From: Lolium rigidum
Taxonomy: Eukaryota > Streptophyta > Magnoliopsida > Poales > Poaceae
Direction: 5' to 3'
Assembly: GCF_022539505.1 (NCBI RefSeq)
Contig: NC_061514.1
Location: 337,883,090 to 337,947,089 of the forward strand
DNA: 64,000 bases
Part shown: in pieces, positions 1 to 11,003 of the stretch
Layout of the letters: the number at the start of each line of letters is the position of its first letter
Position numbering within the stretch: position 1 is the first letter of the stretch
Translations under genes and position numbers: made by a program
Notes under the pieces: model-generated
Databases searched by the model: none
Seen by the model: the letters and a program-made list of their open reading frames with translations, nothing else
Told to the model about the DNA's origin: nothing

Positions 1-2356
1 CTTATCCACGATGAGGACGTGGCCAGAGCTCCTCTCTGCGCTGTCGACGCCGTGGAGGAAGACGAAGACGATGACTTGCCTCGCACGAATTTTGAAGCAA
101 GCTGAAACGGTATCTGGACTGTTTTCGTTCGTGGGCTGGGCTGGTTCTGGGCTACTGCTGGTTGGCTTCGGGCTGCTGCGGTACTGGGCTCGCCGAAGAG
201 GTAAGCCTGGTAAACCCCCTCTCTCTCTTATTCTCTTTTCTATTTTCTGTTTTTATTTTCTGTTTTGATATTTCTATTTGAATTCAAATTTGAATTCTGT
301 TTTGTTTTACAGGTTCAAAAATACTTGAATATTAATATCACTTCATGATAATAGTCACTGCATAGTTCTTTTGTTCAAACAACTATTTAATAGATGATTA
401 ACTTGGTGTTATTGTGAAGTGCATTTTAAACTGAAAATGGATATGGTTTAAATGTCTATCTCTATTTCTTTTTATTTAGGAACAAAATCTGTTTTAAATG
501 ATTTGAAAATTAGATTATGTGAATGCTGAACATATTCTATTTTGCAAGTGCTTAACAACATTGGTGGTTCATATGCATTCTAAATTATGGCTAGAGTTTA
601 AATTAAATGGTGTTGAGAATGGGATGAATCATGATTTTATGTGGAGAATTACTTCTAAGGGTTTAAGAAGATGATTGAATAAACTTTACAATCACCAATC
701 TCCATTAACTAGCTTAAGGTTAATCTATTTAGGATAGATCCTATCTTCATCATGGTTAAATCAACTACTTATATGATGTTTCTATTTTATCAATTATTAT
801 TTCATTTGGTTCACTAAGTAAAGCATTTGGAAAGAAAAATAGAATTGAATATTGGTTCACTCTACTCACTTAAATAGCACTTAAGCTTGGGTATATATGG
901 ATTGGTTTATACTTGTGATACATGATACACAAGTTAGGAAACAATATTTTATGTGGGGTGGATCCTATGTGAAAGGGTTTAGAGTTTTGCATAATCTTCA
1001 CTAAATTTAAGTATAAATAGGCATGAGGCATGGCAGGGTTATAATTATAATCCAAATTAATCCATGGTTTGGAATTCAAATGTAGTTTAGGGTTTAAGTA
1101 GTGGTCACCAATGTGATACATAACTAGGATTAGAATATGAGCATAAGCTTTGGTTAATTACTAATGAGTTACTTATTATTTCACGAGAAGAATAAGATCT
1201 ATACCTCACATATATAGGTTTAACTTATCATCTCAATTTATAAAGTAAGATCATGCATTAGACTTGATCCACTTATTCCTCACTAATCTCTCTTTATTAT
1301 TCCTCCCATCACACTCACTTAGGTTCTTAGGGTTTATGATCATCACCCAATTCGTAATGATCAAAGTTTTGGGCTCATAACAATTCATTAGTGAATTATG
1401 GTTCTCTCTCCAAGATCAAGTATAAGTCCATATACTTGAGTATACCTCTTTAGGTTTAGCTCTTATGAATAGGTAAGGTTCTCTAGAGTTTATGATCATT
1501 ACCAAGTTGTAATGATCACAACACTTGCCTCTCTATAATTACTAGAAGAATAGGTTCTTGCTTACCATCAAGTATTAGCTAGGTCAAGTAGGGTTTGATA
1601 CTTGACTTATATTTCTTGTATCATTGGTTAGTATCACAAGTACCTCAATTGGCTAAGGTTGAAATAGTAATCTAGGTTCTATTCAATGTACAGAATAAGC
1701 ATATGAATGATTCTCTCTTTTCTCTAGATTTAATGGTATGAGTTGGGAAACAATGTTTGAATGGTCAAGGTTTAATGAAGAATGAATATGAGTGTTCTTG
1801 ATTTGGTTCAAGTATTGTATTTGAAAAGATATACCATGTGACTCATGGTAGGAACATTTATTTAGTAGAAAACATGGATAAGATAAGTAAAGAATAGTGT
1901 CTTAATTAATTGAGTTCTTTGATTTAGGATTGAATAATTATTCATGTGTTGTTGTAAGGAATGACATGTTGAGATCCTTTATAAGATCTTGTAGTTGATC
2001 CTTACCTAAGGTGTTGTTTGTTGTATAATTACTTCTATTTGATCTAGCCCATAGATCAAATCATTTCTACCCAAAATAGGGTTTTAGCAAAGTTCACAGT
2101 GAAGTTTATAGCGCTTGACTTGATGATCTACTTCAATTCCAGCAAGTCAAGTGAAACCTCAGTTATTGTGGTAAGTTTTATTTGAAAGCGCGAAAATTCC
2201 CCGGATTTTCCATGCATGAATGCAATGCACACTTTGGTGTTCTCTCATTTTGTTGCCTCTAAACCTGGGATATTACATATATGTTCATGTCTGGTGCTTA
2301 TCCTTGTGTCTGTGTAACACCATATCTTGTGCTGGTGCAAGCTTTTGCTTGATCAA
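1..2356. other. Unassigned AT-rich repeat-like DNA
   Basis: No convincing coding region is visible; the ORFs here are short and without recognisable domains. A TATA-like stretch (TATAAATAGG) lies near 1013. The sequence around 2264-2277 (CCTGGGATATTACA) is, on the opposite strand, TGTAATATCCCAGG, which resembles the start of a chromovirus LTR. The block may therefore be a minus-oriented LTR fragment running off the left edge of the window. No partner LTR, primer site or target duplication is visible, so this stays tentative. Confidence 0.3.
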
Positions 2357-3680
2357 CACTACTAGGAAAACTCTTATTGCTGGTGCACCAAATTTGCTTA
2401 CTGCCGGCGCACCAGCGCCCGCCGGTGGGAACGGGCCGGTGATAACGAGGTACTGCCGGCGCACTAGCTAGTTCGCCGGCGGTAAGACGAGTTATCCCCG
2501 GCGCACCTGCCTAGTGCGCCGGTAGTAAGTTATCCACGAAACCCAAAAAAGCCGATCTAGATCTAGCTCGGGTTCGTTTTGCATGTTAATGTGGGCCACC
2601 TTGCTGTCGTCGTTGCCGCACCGGTGTAGGAGTAGGAGGATGAGGATGAGAGGATGAGGAGGATGAGGAGGAGGAGTAGGAGTAGGCCGGAGGTTGAGGT
2701 GGAGGTGGAGGAGGAGTAGGCCCGAGGTGCACGTGGAGGAGGAGGAGTTGGCCAGAGGTGAAGGTTGAGGAGGAGTAGTTGGCCAGAGGTGGAGGAGGAG
2801 GAGCTCACGCCGGAGGTGGAGGAGGCCCGAGGTGGAGGAGGGATGTCACCGGAGGAGAAGGAGGAGGAGGCCATCGGTGAGTATTGCAAGGAGAAGAGCA
2901 GGAGGGAAAGAGAAGAAGGGGGAGAAGTGAGGAAGGAGAAGAGGGAGGAGGGCCGGCTTGACTATATAGTCTGGGTTACCACCGGCGCACCAAGTAGGGT
3001 GGTGCGCCGGGGGTAATTTTTTTATTTTTTTCACCCAAATCTTAAATCTCAAAAAAGTCTTGTTTCTGTTTTCCAAATGACGAATCCATTTTTTTCTCCA
3101 AACGGTCGTGGGCCGTTGAATTCGAATAGGAAATTTCGCGTAGATCGATTTTGATATAAAAAAGTTTTTCATCGGAGGTCGTATGCAACCAGAAAACCCG
3201 TTTTACCGAAAGATGACACCATTTTGCATAATATATCGAAATTCATTTTTTCAAATTTTGGTGAAAGCTAGATTACATAATACATGGGCAGTTCAAAGGA
3301 TTTTATTTTTTGAATTTTCTATCATTTTCTTTTATTTTTCTAAAACTGAAAAGGCGATTCCCGGGGGGGGGGGGTGTGGAGAGAAAAATCTAGGCACCTT
3401 ACCCGCGGCGCACCTCTATGGTGGTGCGCTGGTGGTAAATTGTCTACCACCGGCGCAACACCATAGAGGTGCGCCGGGGGTAAGGTGCCCAGATTTTTTG
3501 CTTCCGGCCAGACCTCTTCGAATTTTATTCCCGGCGCACTAATTTTTTTTGTGCGCCAGCAATATATGTTCATCGCCGGCGCGACCTAATTTGGCTCGCC
3601 GGCGGTATTTGCCACCGGCGCGCGTCAATGATGGTGCGCGGGCACTACTCTGTGCAGCTATAGCCCTTTTCCTAGTAGTG
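2357..3680. mobile_element. Non-autonomous CACTA (En/Spm) element, complete
   Basis: The element begins CACTACTAGGAAAA and ends with the exact inverted copy TTTTCCTAGTAGTG, giving 14-bp terminal inverted repeats. It is flanked by a 3-bp duplication CAA at 2354-2356 and 3681-3683. CACTA ends plus a 3-bp duplication define the superfamily. The subterminal regions carry many inverted copies of CCGGCGCACC / GGTGCGCCGG, the short repeats that CACTA transposases bind in known families. The centre (about 2625-2960) is purine-rich GAGGAG sequence. At 1,324 bp and with no transposase ORF, it would need a transposase supplied in trans. Confidence 0.88.
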
Positions 3681-5178
3681 CAAGTATCTGCTGATTCTTG
3701 CAGTGATCCTCTGGATCATTTGCAAGTGTCTACACCACTGGTTGCTTGTGTATTTCAATTATCTGTCTAGCTTGGCTTGATTAAATGGATAAACGGATGA
3801 ACTGTGATACAGTGATGATTCTTTTAATTGATTGTCTTGAGCTAGAGGGATGCCAACCATTTGTTGGGGACCCTAGCTCACTCTGAACCCTCTGGGTAAT
3901 GATGCAGTGGCTTGATGTGTGGGTTTGTGGGTTTGAGATGGCCCTGACAACATCATGATGCTTTCCAAGGGTAGATCTCCCTCTCTGTGGCTTGTTGTAG
4001 TTGGGTGTATGCTTGCTGGTGATCCTATTGGATTACTAGAAGAATTTGATGTTGAAAATTCTTGCAGAAAACATATATTTCTGCATATCTGATGGTTTTA
4101 AATGGGCTAGAGTAGTCTGGGTGTATCTAGGTACAAGTCTGGGATGGTTTCTTCCTATTTCCATTTGGAAATATGCTACCACTTGTCTAGTTGGCATAAC
4201 CATGGTCATAGGCTTTGATTGATCCCTGATCTTTGCCATTTCCATCAGGTTACTCTTGGTCTATGACCAAGTGATGATCAATACTGGATTATTCCACCCT
4301 TTTGTGTATCTGTGTATACATGGTTGTGCATATGGTGAACAAAACCATCTGGTTTGTTCATGATTATGGTATACCTCACTCCAGCTCCTAGAAAATGGTG
4401 TTGGTGCAGAGGTTTTGCTTCAGGATGGTTTTTGTGCTTGCCCTGCTCCTCCTGGCTAGCTGATGCTTGATCTACTCCATGATTTGTTGCTCAACAGTAA
4501 GCAGTTCTTGGTGGAACTGTTTCTGGATGGTTTGGCTAGCTATGTTCTCTTCATGTTCTTGTGTTCTTACCCTTTGGATCTGCTGTCGATGAACATCTAG
4601 GGTTTGCTTCTGAAAAGTTTTTATACCACCTCTACCTTGCTTCCTTGGTCGACAGCACCACCAAGTCACTTTGGTGACTCCCCTGGCTTGTGTGTGTTGT
4701 TGGGCATGCAACATGCATTGTGAGCTGCTTGGTTGTTCCCTGGTTGGAACTTGAGCTGTGAGTGGATCAGCTCGGCTGGTTTGGTAATATCCATCCAAAT
4801 TCTATTTCTTTGACTAACCTGCCAAGTGCCATTGCCACTTCGCATAATTTGCATTTCTATCTGTTGTGTTTATATGCAGGGATCAAATGGATGCTCAAGA
4901 AGCTCTTCATCAAGTGTTGATCAAGAAGTTCTTGAAGACTTTAGCTAGTAGTTTAGCCATTTGCATATCTTTGTAATTTTCACTTTCTTTTTCATTTATT
5001 CAATTTCTGAAATGTGTTGTAATAATTATTATTCATAAGAATATTGTAAATGACTTTGTATCTTGTGTGTTAATCAATAAAGCTCAAGGTTTTCTCTAAT
5101 GAACTTTACTTATAATTTCTATTGTTTCAATTTCTTATTTATTCAATTGTTTATTGAATTATCCAAAGTTGGATTATA
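3681..5178. other. Unassigned repeat-like DNA flanking element G
   Basis: This continues the sequence interrupted by the CACTA element. It shows no domain-bearing ORF; a 108-codon minus-strand ORF near 4472-4798 has no recognisable motif. The AT-rich right part (4900-5180) contains AATAAA-like signals and looks like the 3' portion of an LTR or UTR, but no boundaries can be proven. The last five bases before element G (5179-5183, ATATT) should be its target duplication; the partner lies outside the visible sequence. Confidence 0.3.
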
Positions 5179-5183
5179 ATATT

Positions 5184-7348
5184 TGTAACATCCCAAAATT
5201 TTCAATCAATGAGAAAGGTGGTTTACCAAAATTTCAAATTTAGCAACTAACAAAAACTTTAATTGTTGCATATAGTGCTATGCATAGTAGGTGTGCATTT
5301 GAGTGATCTTTCCATGATGAGTGTTTGCAAACCTTATCAATGTATTAAAACCCTACACTTGATCCTTAGTGATCACAAAGAAAAGCAAAAACCAAAAAGA
5401 AAAGAATAGAAATATAAAATCACAAAACCCTCACATATGGCTTATGTCCTTTTTGCAAATCTTCAACCTAGACCATTTTGGCTTGCACCATTAGTTGGAG
5501 CTGGTTACTAAACACTTATAAACACTTTTGGAATCAAATAAACTCAAATCAAATCAAATTTGAATTCAAAATGAGCTCACATGCACTAATGGTCAAAATT
5601 GACAATCTTAGCCTGATGCCCTCTTTAAGCCTCTGGTTTGGAAGATTTTCAAACTAAACTGTGCCAACTCTTTGCACCTCATCCAAGACAACATCAAGGT
5701 GAACAACTTTGCCCAAAACAACCCCTGCCAATTCCTGCTCAAATTCAAATGAGCATCAAGCAAAGTGGAGACATTGAAGTAGAATCAAGATTATGTGCAT
5801 TTTGAGATTTTGCAAACCAACACCAATTTGACCACCACCACCATCAGTAGACTTCAAATAATATATGATTGCAACCCACCAAAATTCATTCAAAAATTCG
5901 AAAATAACTTTCTTGCGACCATTTCATCAAACACTTGGTGGGCACTGATCTGCCAACCCTAGACATTGCAAAACCCATTGGTTCCTTGCCTCTCTCATCA
6001 ACCCTAGGTCATCCTCTGTACCTCTCTGACCTCTCTGCACTTTGCCAAGCACAATAGACAAGAAATGGTACCCTTGCTCATCACAAATATTGACCAAATC
6101 ATCCATGCCGTGGCATGGCATGGACATGCACATGCTCCCTCTCTCTCTGGACCTTGCCAGCGTGCACCACCGTGTCCAACGTGTTCCCCTCACTCTCCTG
6201 ATCGTGCCAGACACCAGGATCGACACGCCGGTGCACCACACGCGCCAGGCCATGCACGCCCAGAGAAGCCCACGCACGCCAGAGCGCGCATGGTGAGCGT
6301 CACAGACGCGCACGGCCACGACGTCGCCTGGCCAGCTCCGTTGACCCCCTCACCTCCTCTCTGCGCCACCAACTCCGCAACGTCACCAGCCACCGTCTGG
6401 ACAAGCCCATTGGCCCGCGAGCATCCGCGCGCACGCCATCACGACGCCGCAGCTCGAGCTCGGTCACGCGCTCGTCCTCGCCGGAGCCTCGTTTTCACCG
6501 CCGTCAAGCCCTACGTCCTCGCCGTGACGTCGCCGAGCCAGGAGCGTCATCGCCAGTGCCTCCCTGCCCATGTAGCCGCGTCGCCACCCTTGACATCATC
6601 GCCAGACCACGGCCACCTTCCGCCGCTATAAAAGGAGCCACCCCCACGCCCAAACCTTCACACAACCAGCTTCCCCTCTCTCTTCTCAGTCTCCTCGACC
6701 ACCTCTCTTGCTCGATTCACCACCGTAGCCATCCAATTTAGTCGCCGTAGCCCGCGGAGGTGCTGAAAAGCCCGCCGACGATTTCGGCCACCGTTGGAGA
6801 CGCCGCCGGTACCAGCTGCTTCCCCGTCATCGACAACCTCGCCGCAGCACGTCACCGACCATCGCCGCGCCGCCGGTGAGCCTCCCACCCCCCACTGTCG
6901 CCGCCGCAAGCCGCGCCTCTCGTCGCCGTTGACGATGCACCAGCGCCGTTGGATCCTCTTCTCATCCTGCGCCGCAGATAGAGCGTACCGGTTCGGCGTT
7001 TTAAACGCCACTGACATGTGGCTCCCACTGTCAGGCGGCCCGCGGCGTGCGAGACACGCTAGCTGGGCCGGCCCGTTTAGTTTTCGTCTGTTTAGCCCAA
7101 TAACGTTTCCCGCCAGGCCCGTTTGATTCAAATTCGAATTTTTGAATTATACAAATTGCTCACAGATGCTGTTTTCAAATTTGAATAGAATAAAATCCAC
7201 CAAACCAAATTTGACAAATTTTATATATTTGGAAAGCTTATCAAATTATCTACACAAATACACTGGTCCCAACCCTAGATTGTTTGTGCAATTAATGTGA
7301 CAAAAATAACAAGGCAGGGACTTTTGTAACTTCAAACAATTATTAAAA
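5184..7348 (+). repeat. 5' LTR of element G, left part
   Basis: It starts TGTAACATCCCAAAATTTTC, the same start as the LTR copies at 43225 and 57164. It aligns with them up to 7348, where the MULE terminal repeat GGGATTTCT begins. The remainder of this LTR is on the minus strand at 15277-17374. The two pieces total about 4.26 kb, an unusually long LTR. The region 6040-6990 is GC-rich and produces many overlapping ORFs on both strands; these are not conserved as proteins and are not genes. Confidence 0.88.
6627..6634 (+). promoter_or_regulatory. TATA box of the element G LTR
   Basis: TATAAAAG lies in a GC-rich setting about 1.44 kb into the LTR. It is conserved at 44681-44688 and 58622-58629 in the other two copies. 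This is the likely core promoter for G transcription, with the start expected some 30 bp downstream. Confidence 0.6.
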
Positions 7349-7949
7349 GGGATTTCTATTTTCGTGCCCCTGCTTCGTTAGTTGTACTCAGTTTTCCCCA
7401 GCCCCTTAGTTTTTCCTCAGCTTTCCCCTCCCTCTAGTTTGAAACCCCTCGAAGACGCGGGTTGCCGTCGGAGTCGGAGGCCTTACCGTTACCGTCGGGT
7501 CGGTTCCTCTCGACCGTCTGTGCTGACGGGTAGTCATCCATCTACCGCTGACGCGTGGGCCGTTTTATTTCCTGATTGTATACGCGGTGCTGCCAATGAC
7601 AAATGGAGCCGCTCTATGGGGCTGCCGCAGCCAATGACCAGTGGGTCGTCTATTTATTTATAGAAAATTATATATTGCCGCTCTGTGGCAGGTGACTATT
7701 TTCGCAGCTTAATCTAAAGTGACTCTTATGCTAAACATTGTGCATCCCGACGTTGACCTAGCAGTGGCGGCGAGCATAGCCGTTCTGACCATGCCGATAT
7801 TGGCATCGGCATCGTTTGGAGGATGTGGTGCTCGAATAATAGTGGAAATGCGATATTATTTTTTACATGCATAATATATAGAAAATAGCTAGATCTCTAA
7901 ATCGATGCATATGAAGCTACATATATATTCTTGGTCATAATCCCCTTAT

Positions 7950-8597
7950 CTAAAGGGGATGGATGCATGGCTTCACGCCGTCGTCGCTTTCATCGTCAGT
8001 ATCTTCGTCGTCTGAGTAGTAGTACCTCCTGCACATTGTTCCGTCGAACACCTTCACTGTGAGCACATCATCGCCTTCAAATTTGAAGTGTACGTAGCAG
8101 CCGAAATCCACACCGTGCGCGATGGCGAATTTCTCCCAGCCCTTGTCGAGGTACATCCGGCCTTGTCCGTCAAATAGGACCTCCACGGTCCAGAGACGAG
8201 GACCGCAGTCAGCTACTCGCAGATACACCTTAGCTGGCTCCTGGCCATCAAGATAGTCCGCAAACTTTTTTGGGAGTTCCTACAAAGAGATCGAGCGCCG
8301 ATCGTTTGAAATTAAAGGTTTTTTAGAACATGCCCATAATTAATCACATGTATCATATATGTGGGAACGCGTACGTACCTTCTTGACCAAAGGGTCTTCA
8401 TAGACGACGATGAAGAACTCCTCTATGGCAGTGTTGACGGTGGTGGTGGCAATGATGATGATCCACTTCCCCTTCCCCTTCCCCTTCCCCTTCCCCTTCC
8501 CCTTCCTCTTCCGGTCCGCGTCCGAGACGTGGAAGCCATGGCAATGGATGATCAAGTGTATGTGAACGAAGAAGAGAGAGGCAGAACCTATTGACAC
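7950..8597 (-). CDS. B3-domain DNA-binding protein captured by the MULE (two exons)
   Basis: Reading on the minus strand, exon 1 (8597-8379) runs to a GTACGT donor and exon 2 (8279-7950) follows an acceptor ending TTTGTAG; the 99-bp intron (8378-8280) is phase 0. The joined protein holds one plant B3 fold: EEFFIVVYED and ELPKKFADYL at its start, then a Trp-Glu-Val strand, a GWEKFAIAHGVDFGCYVHFKF block and LTVKVFD at its end, followed by an acidic tail (SDDEDTDDESDD). B3 proteins are plant-specific transcription factors. A (CCCCTT)n tract encodes a Lys-Gly run before the domain. The best start context (GCCATGG, 8539) is out of frame with the domain, so an indel in that tract may have shifted the frame; the in-frame ATG is 8597. 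A TTATAAAC box lies upstream near 8620. Expression is unknown. Confidence 0.62.
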
Positions 8598-8622
8598 AAG
8601 GGATGGCCGTGTGGGTGTTTAT

Positions 8623-8775
8623 AAGGGAGAGATGACCGTTGTAGGGGTTTACACAATAAAATAAAGAGGAGGTGAACGTTGGTGGGGGTTTACACAATAA
8701 ATTAAGGAGGAGATGACCGTTGTGGGGGTTTAAACAATAAATTAAGGAGGAGACGACCGTTGTGGGGGTATATAT
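8623..8775. repeat. Short tandem array upstream of the B3 gene
   Basis: About four imperfect units of roughly 45-50 bp share GACCGTTGTGGGGGTTTA and CAATAAATTAAGGAGGAG. They begin immediately upstream of the TATA-like box of the B3 gene, so they could lie in its promoter. No function is evident. Confidence 0.65.
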
Positions 8776-8799
8776 CTCAACAAAAAAGTAATGCGGACT

Positions 8800-9273
8800 A
8801 TCTTGACGGAAATGGAACTTCGTGATATAGTTTATCATTTTACCGTGAAAAGTAATGCCTAAAAGAAATGGTAATTCGTGATAGTTTATCATTTACCGTA
8901 ATAGATACAACAAATCGTTGATGGTTTATCATTTTTTGCGTGAAAAGTAATGGCAACAAGAAATGGGTGATGGTGTATCATTTTTTGCGTGCAAAGTAAT
9001 GGCTACAACAAAATCGGTGATGGTTTATCGTTTTTTGCGTGAAAAGTAATGGCTACAAGGAATGGGTGATGGTGTATCATTTTTTGCGTGAAAAGTAATG
9101 GCTACAACAAAATCGGTGATGATTTATCGTTTTTTGCGTGAAAAGTAATGGGTACAAGAAATGGGTGATGGTGTATCATTTTTGTGCGTGAAAAGTAATG
9201 GCTACAACAAATCGGTGATGGTTTATCGTTTTTTGCGTGAAAAGTAGTGGCTACAAGAAATGGGTGATGGTGT
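8800..9273. repeat. Tandem array inside the MULE
   Basis: Repeated units of about 50-60 bp contain TTTTTTGCGTGAAAAGTAAT followed by GGCTACAACAAAATCGGTGA or a variant. Two unit types alternate (one with AAATCGGTGATGGTTTATC, one with GAAATGGGTGATGGTGTATC). The reverse complement of the same array ends the next contig at 20490-20658, so the two stretches are parts of one array interrupted by an LTR and a gap. Confidence 0.8.
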
Positions 9274-9682
9274 TGTCGAGGGTACTCCTCGCCAATGCCC
9301 TCCGATAGGGGCTTAGGGTTGACGGAATCCTGCAAGCTGACAGAAGACATCGGTTCGCAGACAAGCGGGGAGAGCGATTTACCCAGGTTCGGGGCCCTCG
9401 ATGAGGTAAAACCCTTACGTCCTGCCTGTCTGTTCTTGATTATGATGATAATGGGTTACAATGGGGTGCCGAATAGTTCGGCTGAGATCTCGTCGAGATG
9501 GCTATTGCTATGGTGACCTAGCTCTAAGCTTTTTCTGGCTAAGATTGCTAAGATCGATTCTGTCTCTCGGCAGCCCCTCTCCTGGCCTTTATATAGGAGG
9601 CAGGTCTCAAGGGTCCTAACCGAGTACGTCTAGGTTTACAGTAGTTTAGATCCAATCTTTCCTTGTTTGTTCGCTTCCTTGT
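9274..9682 (-). repeat. Partial LTR inserted in the MULE array, cut by the gap
   Basis: The MULE array stops at 9273 and new sequence begins TGTCGAGGGTACTCC. On the minus strand this ends CCTCGACA and has a TATATAAAG box (9595-9587), so the LTR probably reads right to left. The text CCTCATCGAGGGCCCCGAAC on that strand recalls Tat-lineage Gypsy LTRs. No primer site follows the end, so it is a 3' LTR or a solo LTR. The other end is in the gap. Confidence 0.5.
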
Positions 9683-9782
9683 NNNNNNNNNNNNNNNNNN
9701 NNNNNNNNNNNNNNNNNNNNNNNNNNNNNNNNNNNNNNNNNNNNNNNNNNNNNNNNNNNNNNNNNNNNNNNNNNNNNNNNNN
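9683..9782. other. Assembly gap (100 N)
   Basis: Exactly 100 N, the usual placeholder for a gap of unknown size. It is the left edge of the contig that appears to be reversed. Confidence 0.98.
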
Positions 9783-11003
9783 ACAAGTGATATGGATGAA
9801 TATGAGTGGTAATAACAATCTGAAATAAAGATGGCAGCGAGTAAACATGCAATAGAACAGTAAATAAACGGTGATTCGATGCTTGGAAACAAGCCCTAGG
9901 GATCATACTTTCACTAGTGGACACTCTCAACACTGATCACATAACTGAATAAACAAATACTACTTTCTCTACACTCTCTTGTTGGATGACAAACACCATT
10001 CTTTGTGTAGGGCTACAAGAGCTCCCTCAAGTCGGAGTTAACAAGCTCCACAACATTCGGTGTTCATATTTAAGTAACCTTAGAGTGCATAATAGACCAT
10101 TGCAACTATACCGAGTACTAACATAGCATGCACACTGTCACCGTCAGGCTATGAAAGGGGGAATATATCGCATCAATACTATAATAGTAATAGTTAACTT
10201 CATAATCTACAAGAGATCACAATCATAGCTTATACCAAGTACTACATGATGCACACACTGTCAACATTACATCATGGAGGAGGAATAGACTACTTTAATA
10301 ACATCACTAGAGTAGCACATAGATGATATTCAACTAGATCACAAAGCTCATGATCACATAAAGATCACATGGGAGAGAGAGATGAACCACATAGCTACGG
10401 TACAGCCCTTAGCCTCGGGGAGAACTACTCCCTCCTCATCATAGGAGACAGCAGCGGCGATGAAGATGGCGGTGGTGTCGATGGAGATGCCTTCCGGGGG
10501 AAATTCCCCGTCCCGGCGGCGTGCCGGAACAGAGACTTCTGTCCCCTGAATCTTGGCTTCGCGATGGCGGCGGCTCTGGAACTTTTCTCGTATCGTGGCC
10601 TGTCCTTTTAGGGTTTTCGCGACGGAGGCTTTATATAGGCGGAAGGGCAGCCTCGGAGGAGACCTGGGGCCACCAGACCATAGGGGGGCGCCCCCCCCCT
10701 TGGCCGGACCGCCTTGTGGGGTGGGGCCCCCTGGCTCCTTTCTGGCCCCTCTTCGGTGCTCTGGAAGCTTCCGGGAAAAATAAGATATTGGGCGTTGATT
10801 TCGTCCGATTCCGAGAATATTTCCTTTGTAGGATTTCTGAAACCAAAAACAGCAGAAAACATGAACTGGCACTTCGGCATCTTGTTAATAGGTTAGTTCC
10901 GGAAAATGCATATAAATGATGTAAAGTGTGTATAAAACATATGTGTATCATCATAAAAGTAGCATGGAACATAAGAAATTATAGATACGTTGGAGACGTA
11001 TCA
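9783..11003 (-). repeat. Partial Gypsy LTR inserted in element A gag
   Basis: On the minus strand the LTR starts TGATACGTCTCCAACGTATC at 11003 and carries a CTATATAAAGCC TATA region near 10635. It runs into the gap at 9782. Its first 250 bp resemble the Sabrina-like LTR at 47209 (shared GATGCCGAAG and CCAGTTC blocks). Its distal part resembles 53555-54129, which begins TGATGTCTACGGG on the plus strand. Both belong to one broad group of Triticeae-type Gypsy LTRs. It interrupts the gag ORF of element A. Confidence 0.6.

Larger units (their letters stand above)
7349..9273. mobile_element. Pack-MULE, left part
   Basis: The left terminal inverted repeat begins GGGATTTCTATTTTCGTGCC. A matching repeat begins at 17384, reading the same way in the assembly, but it lies in the contig that appears flipped, so the two are really inverted. 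Identity is high for about 80-100 bp. The flanks give a 9-bp duplication, TTATTAAAA at 7340-7348 and its complement at 17375-17383. The other two LTR copies hold the single unoccupied site (45393-45401, 59326-59334). A 9-bp duplication with long terminal repeats indicates the Mutator superfamily. No transposase ORF is visible. This half carries a B3-domain gene and two tandem arrays, and is cut at 9273 by an LTR. Confidence 0.82.

Noticed and set aside
2563..3016. Ser- or Glu-rich ORFs
   Set aside because: Products of the GAGGAG tract in the CACTA element; low complexity only.
4472..4798. 108-codon Gln-rich ORF
   Set aside because: No domain, no neighbours in frame, and its flanks are non-coding repeat-like DNA.
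6042..7131. Several overlapping ORFs up to 188 codons on both strands
   Set aside because: They lie in the GC-rich part of the G LTR, are open on both strands, differ by frameshift among the three LTR copies and show no domain.
8800..9273. CRISPR-like array of spaced repeats
   Set aside because: Units are contiguous tandem repeats without unique spacers, in plant nuclear DNA inside a MULE.
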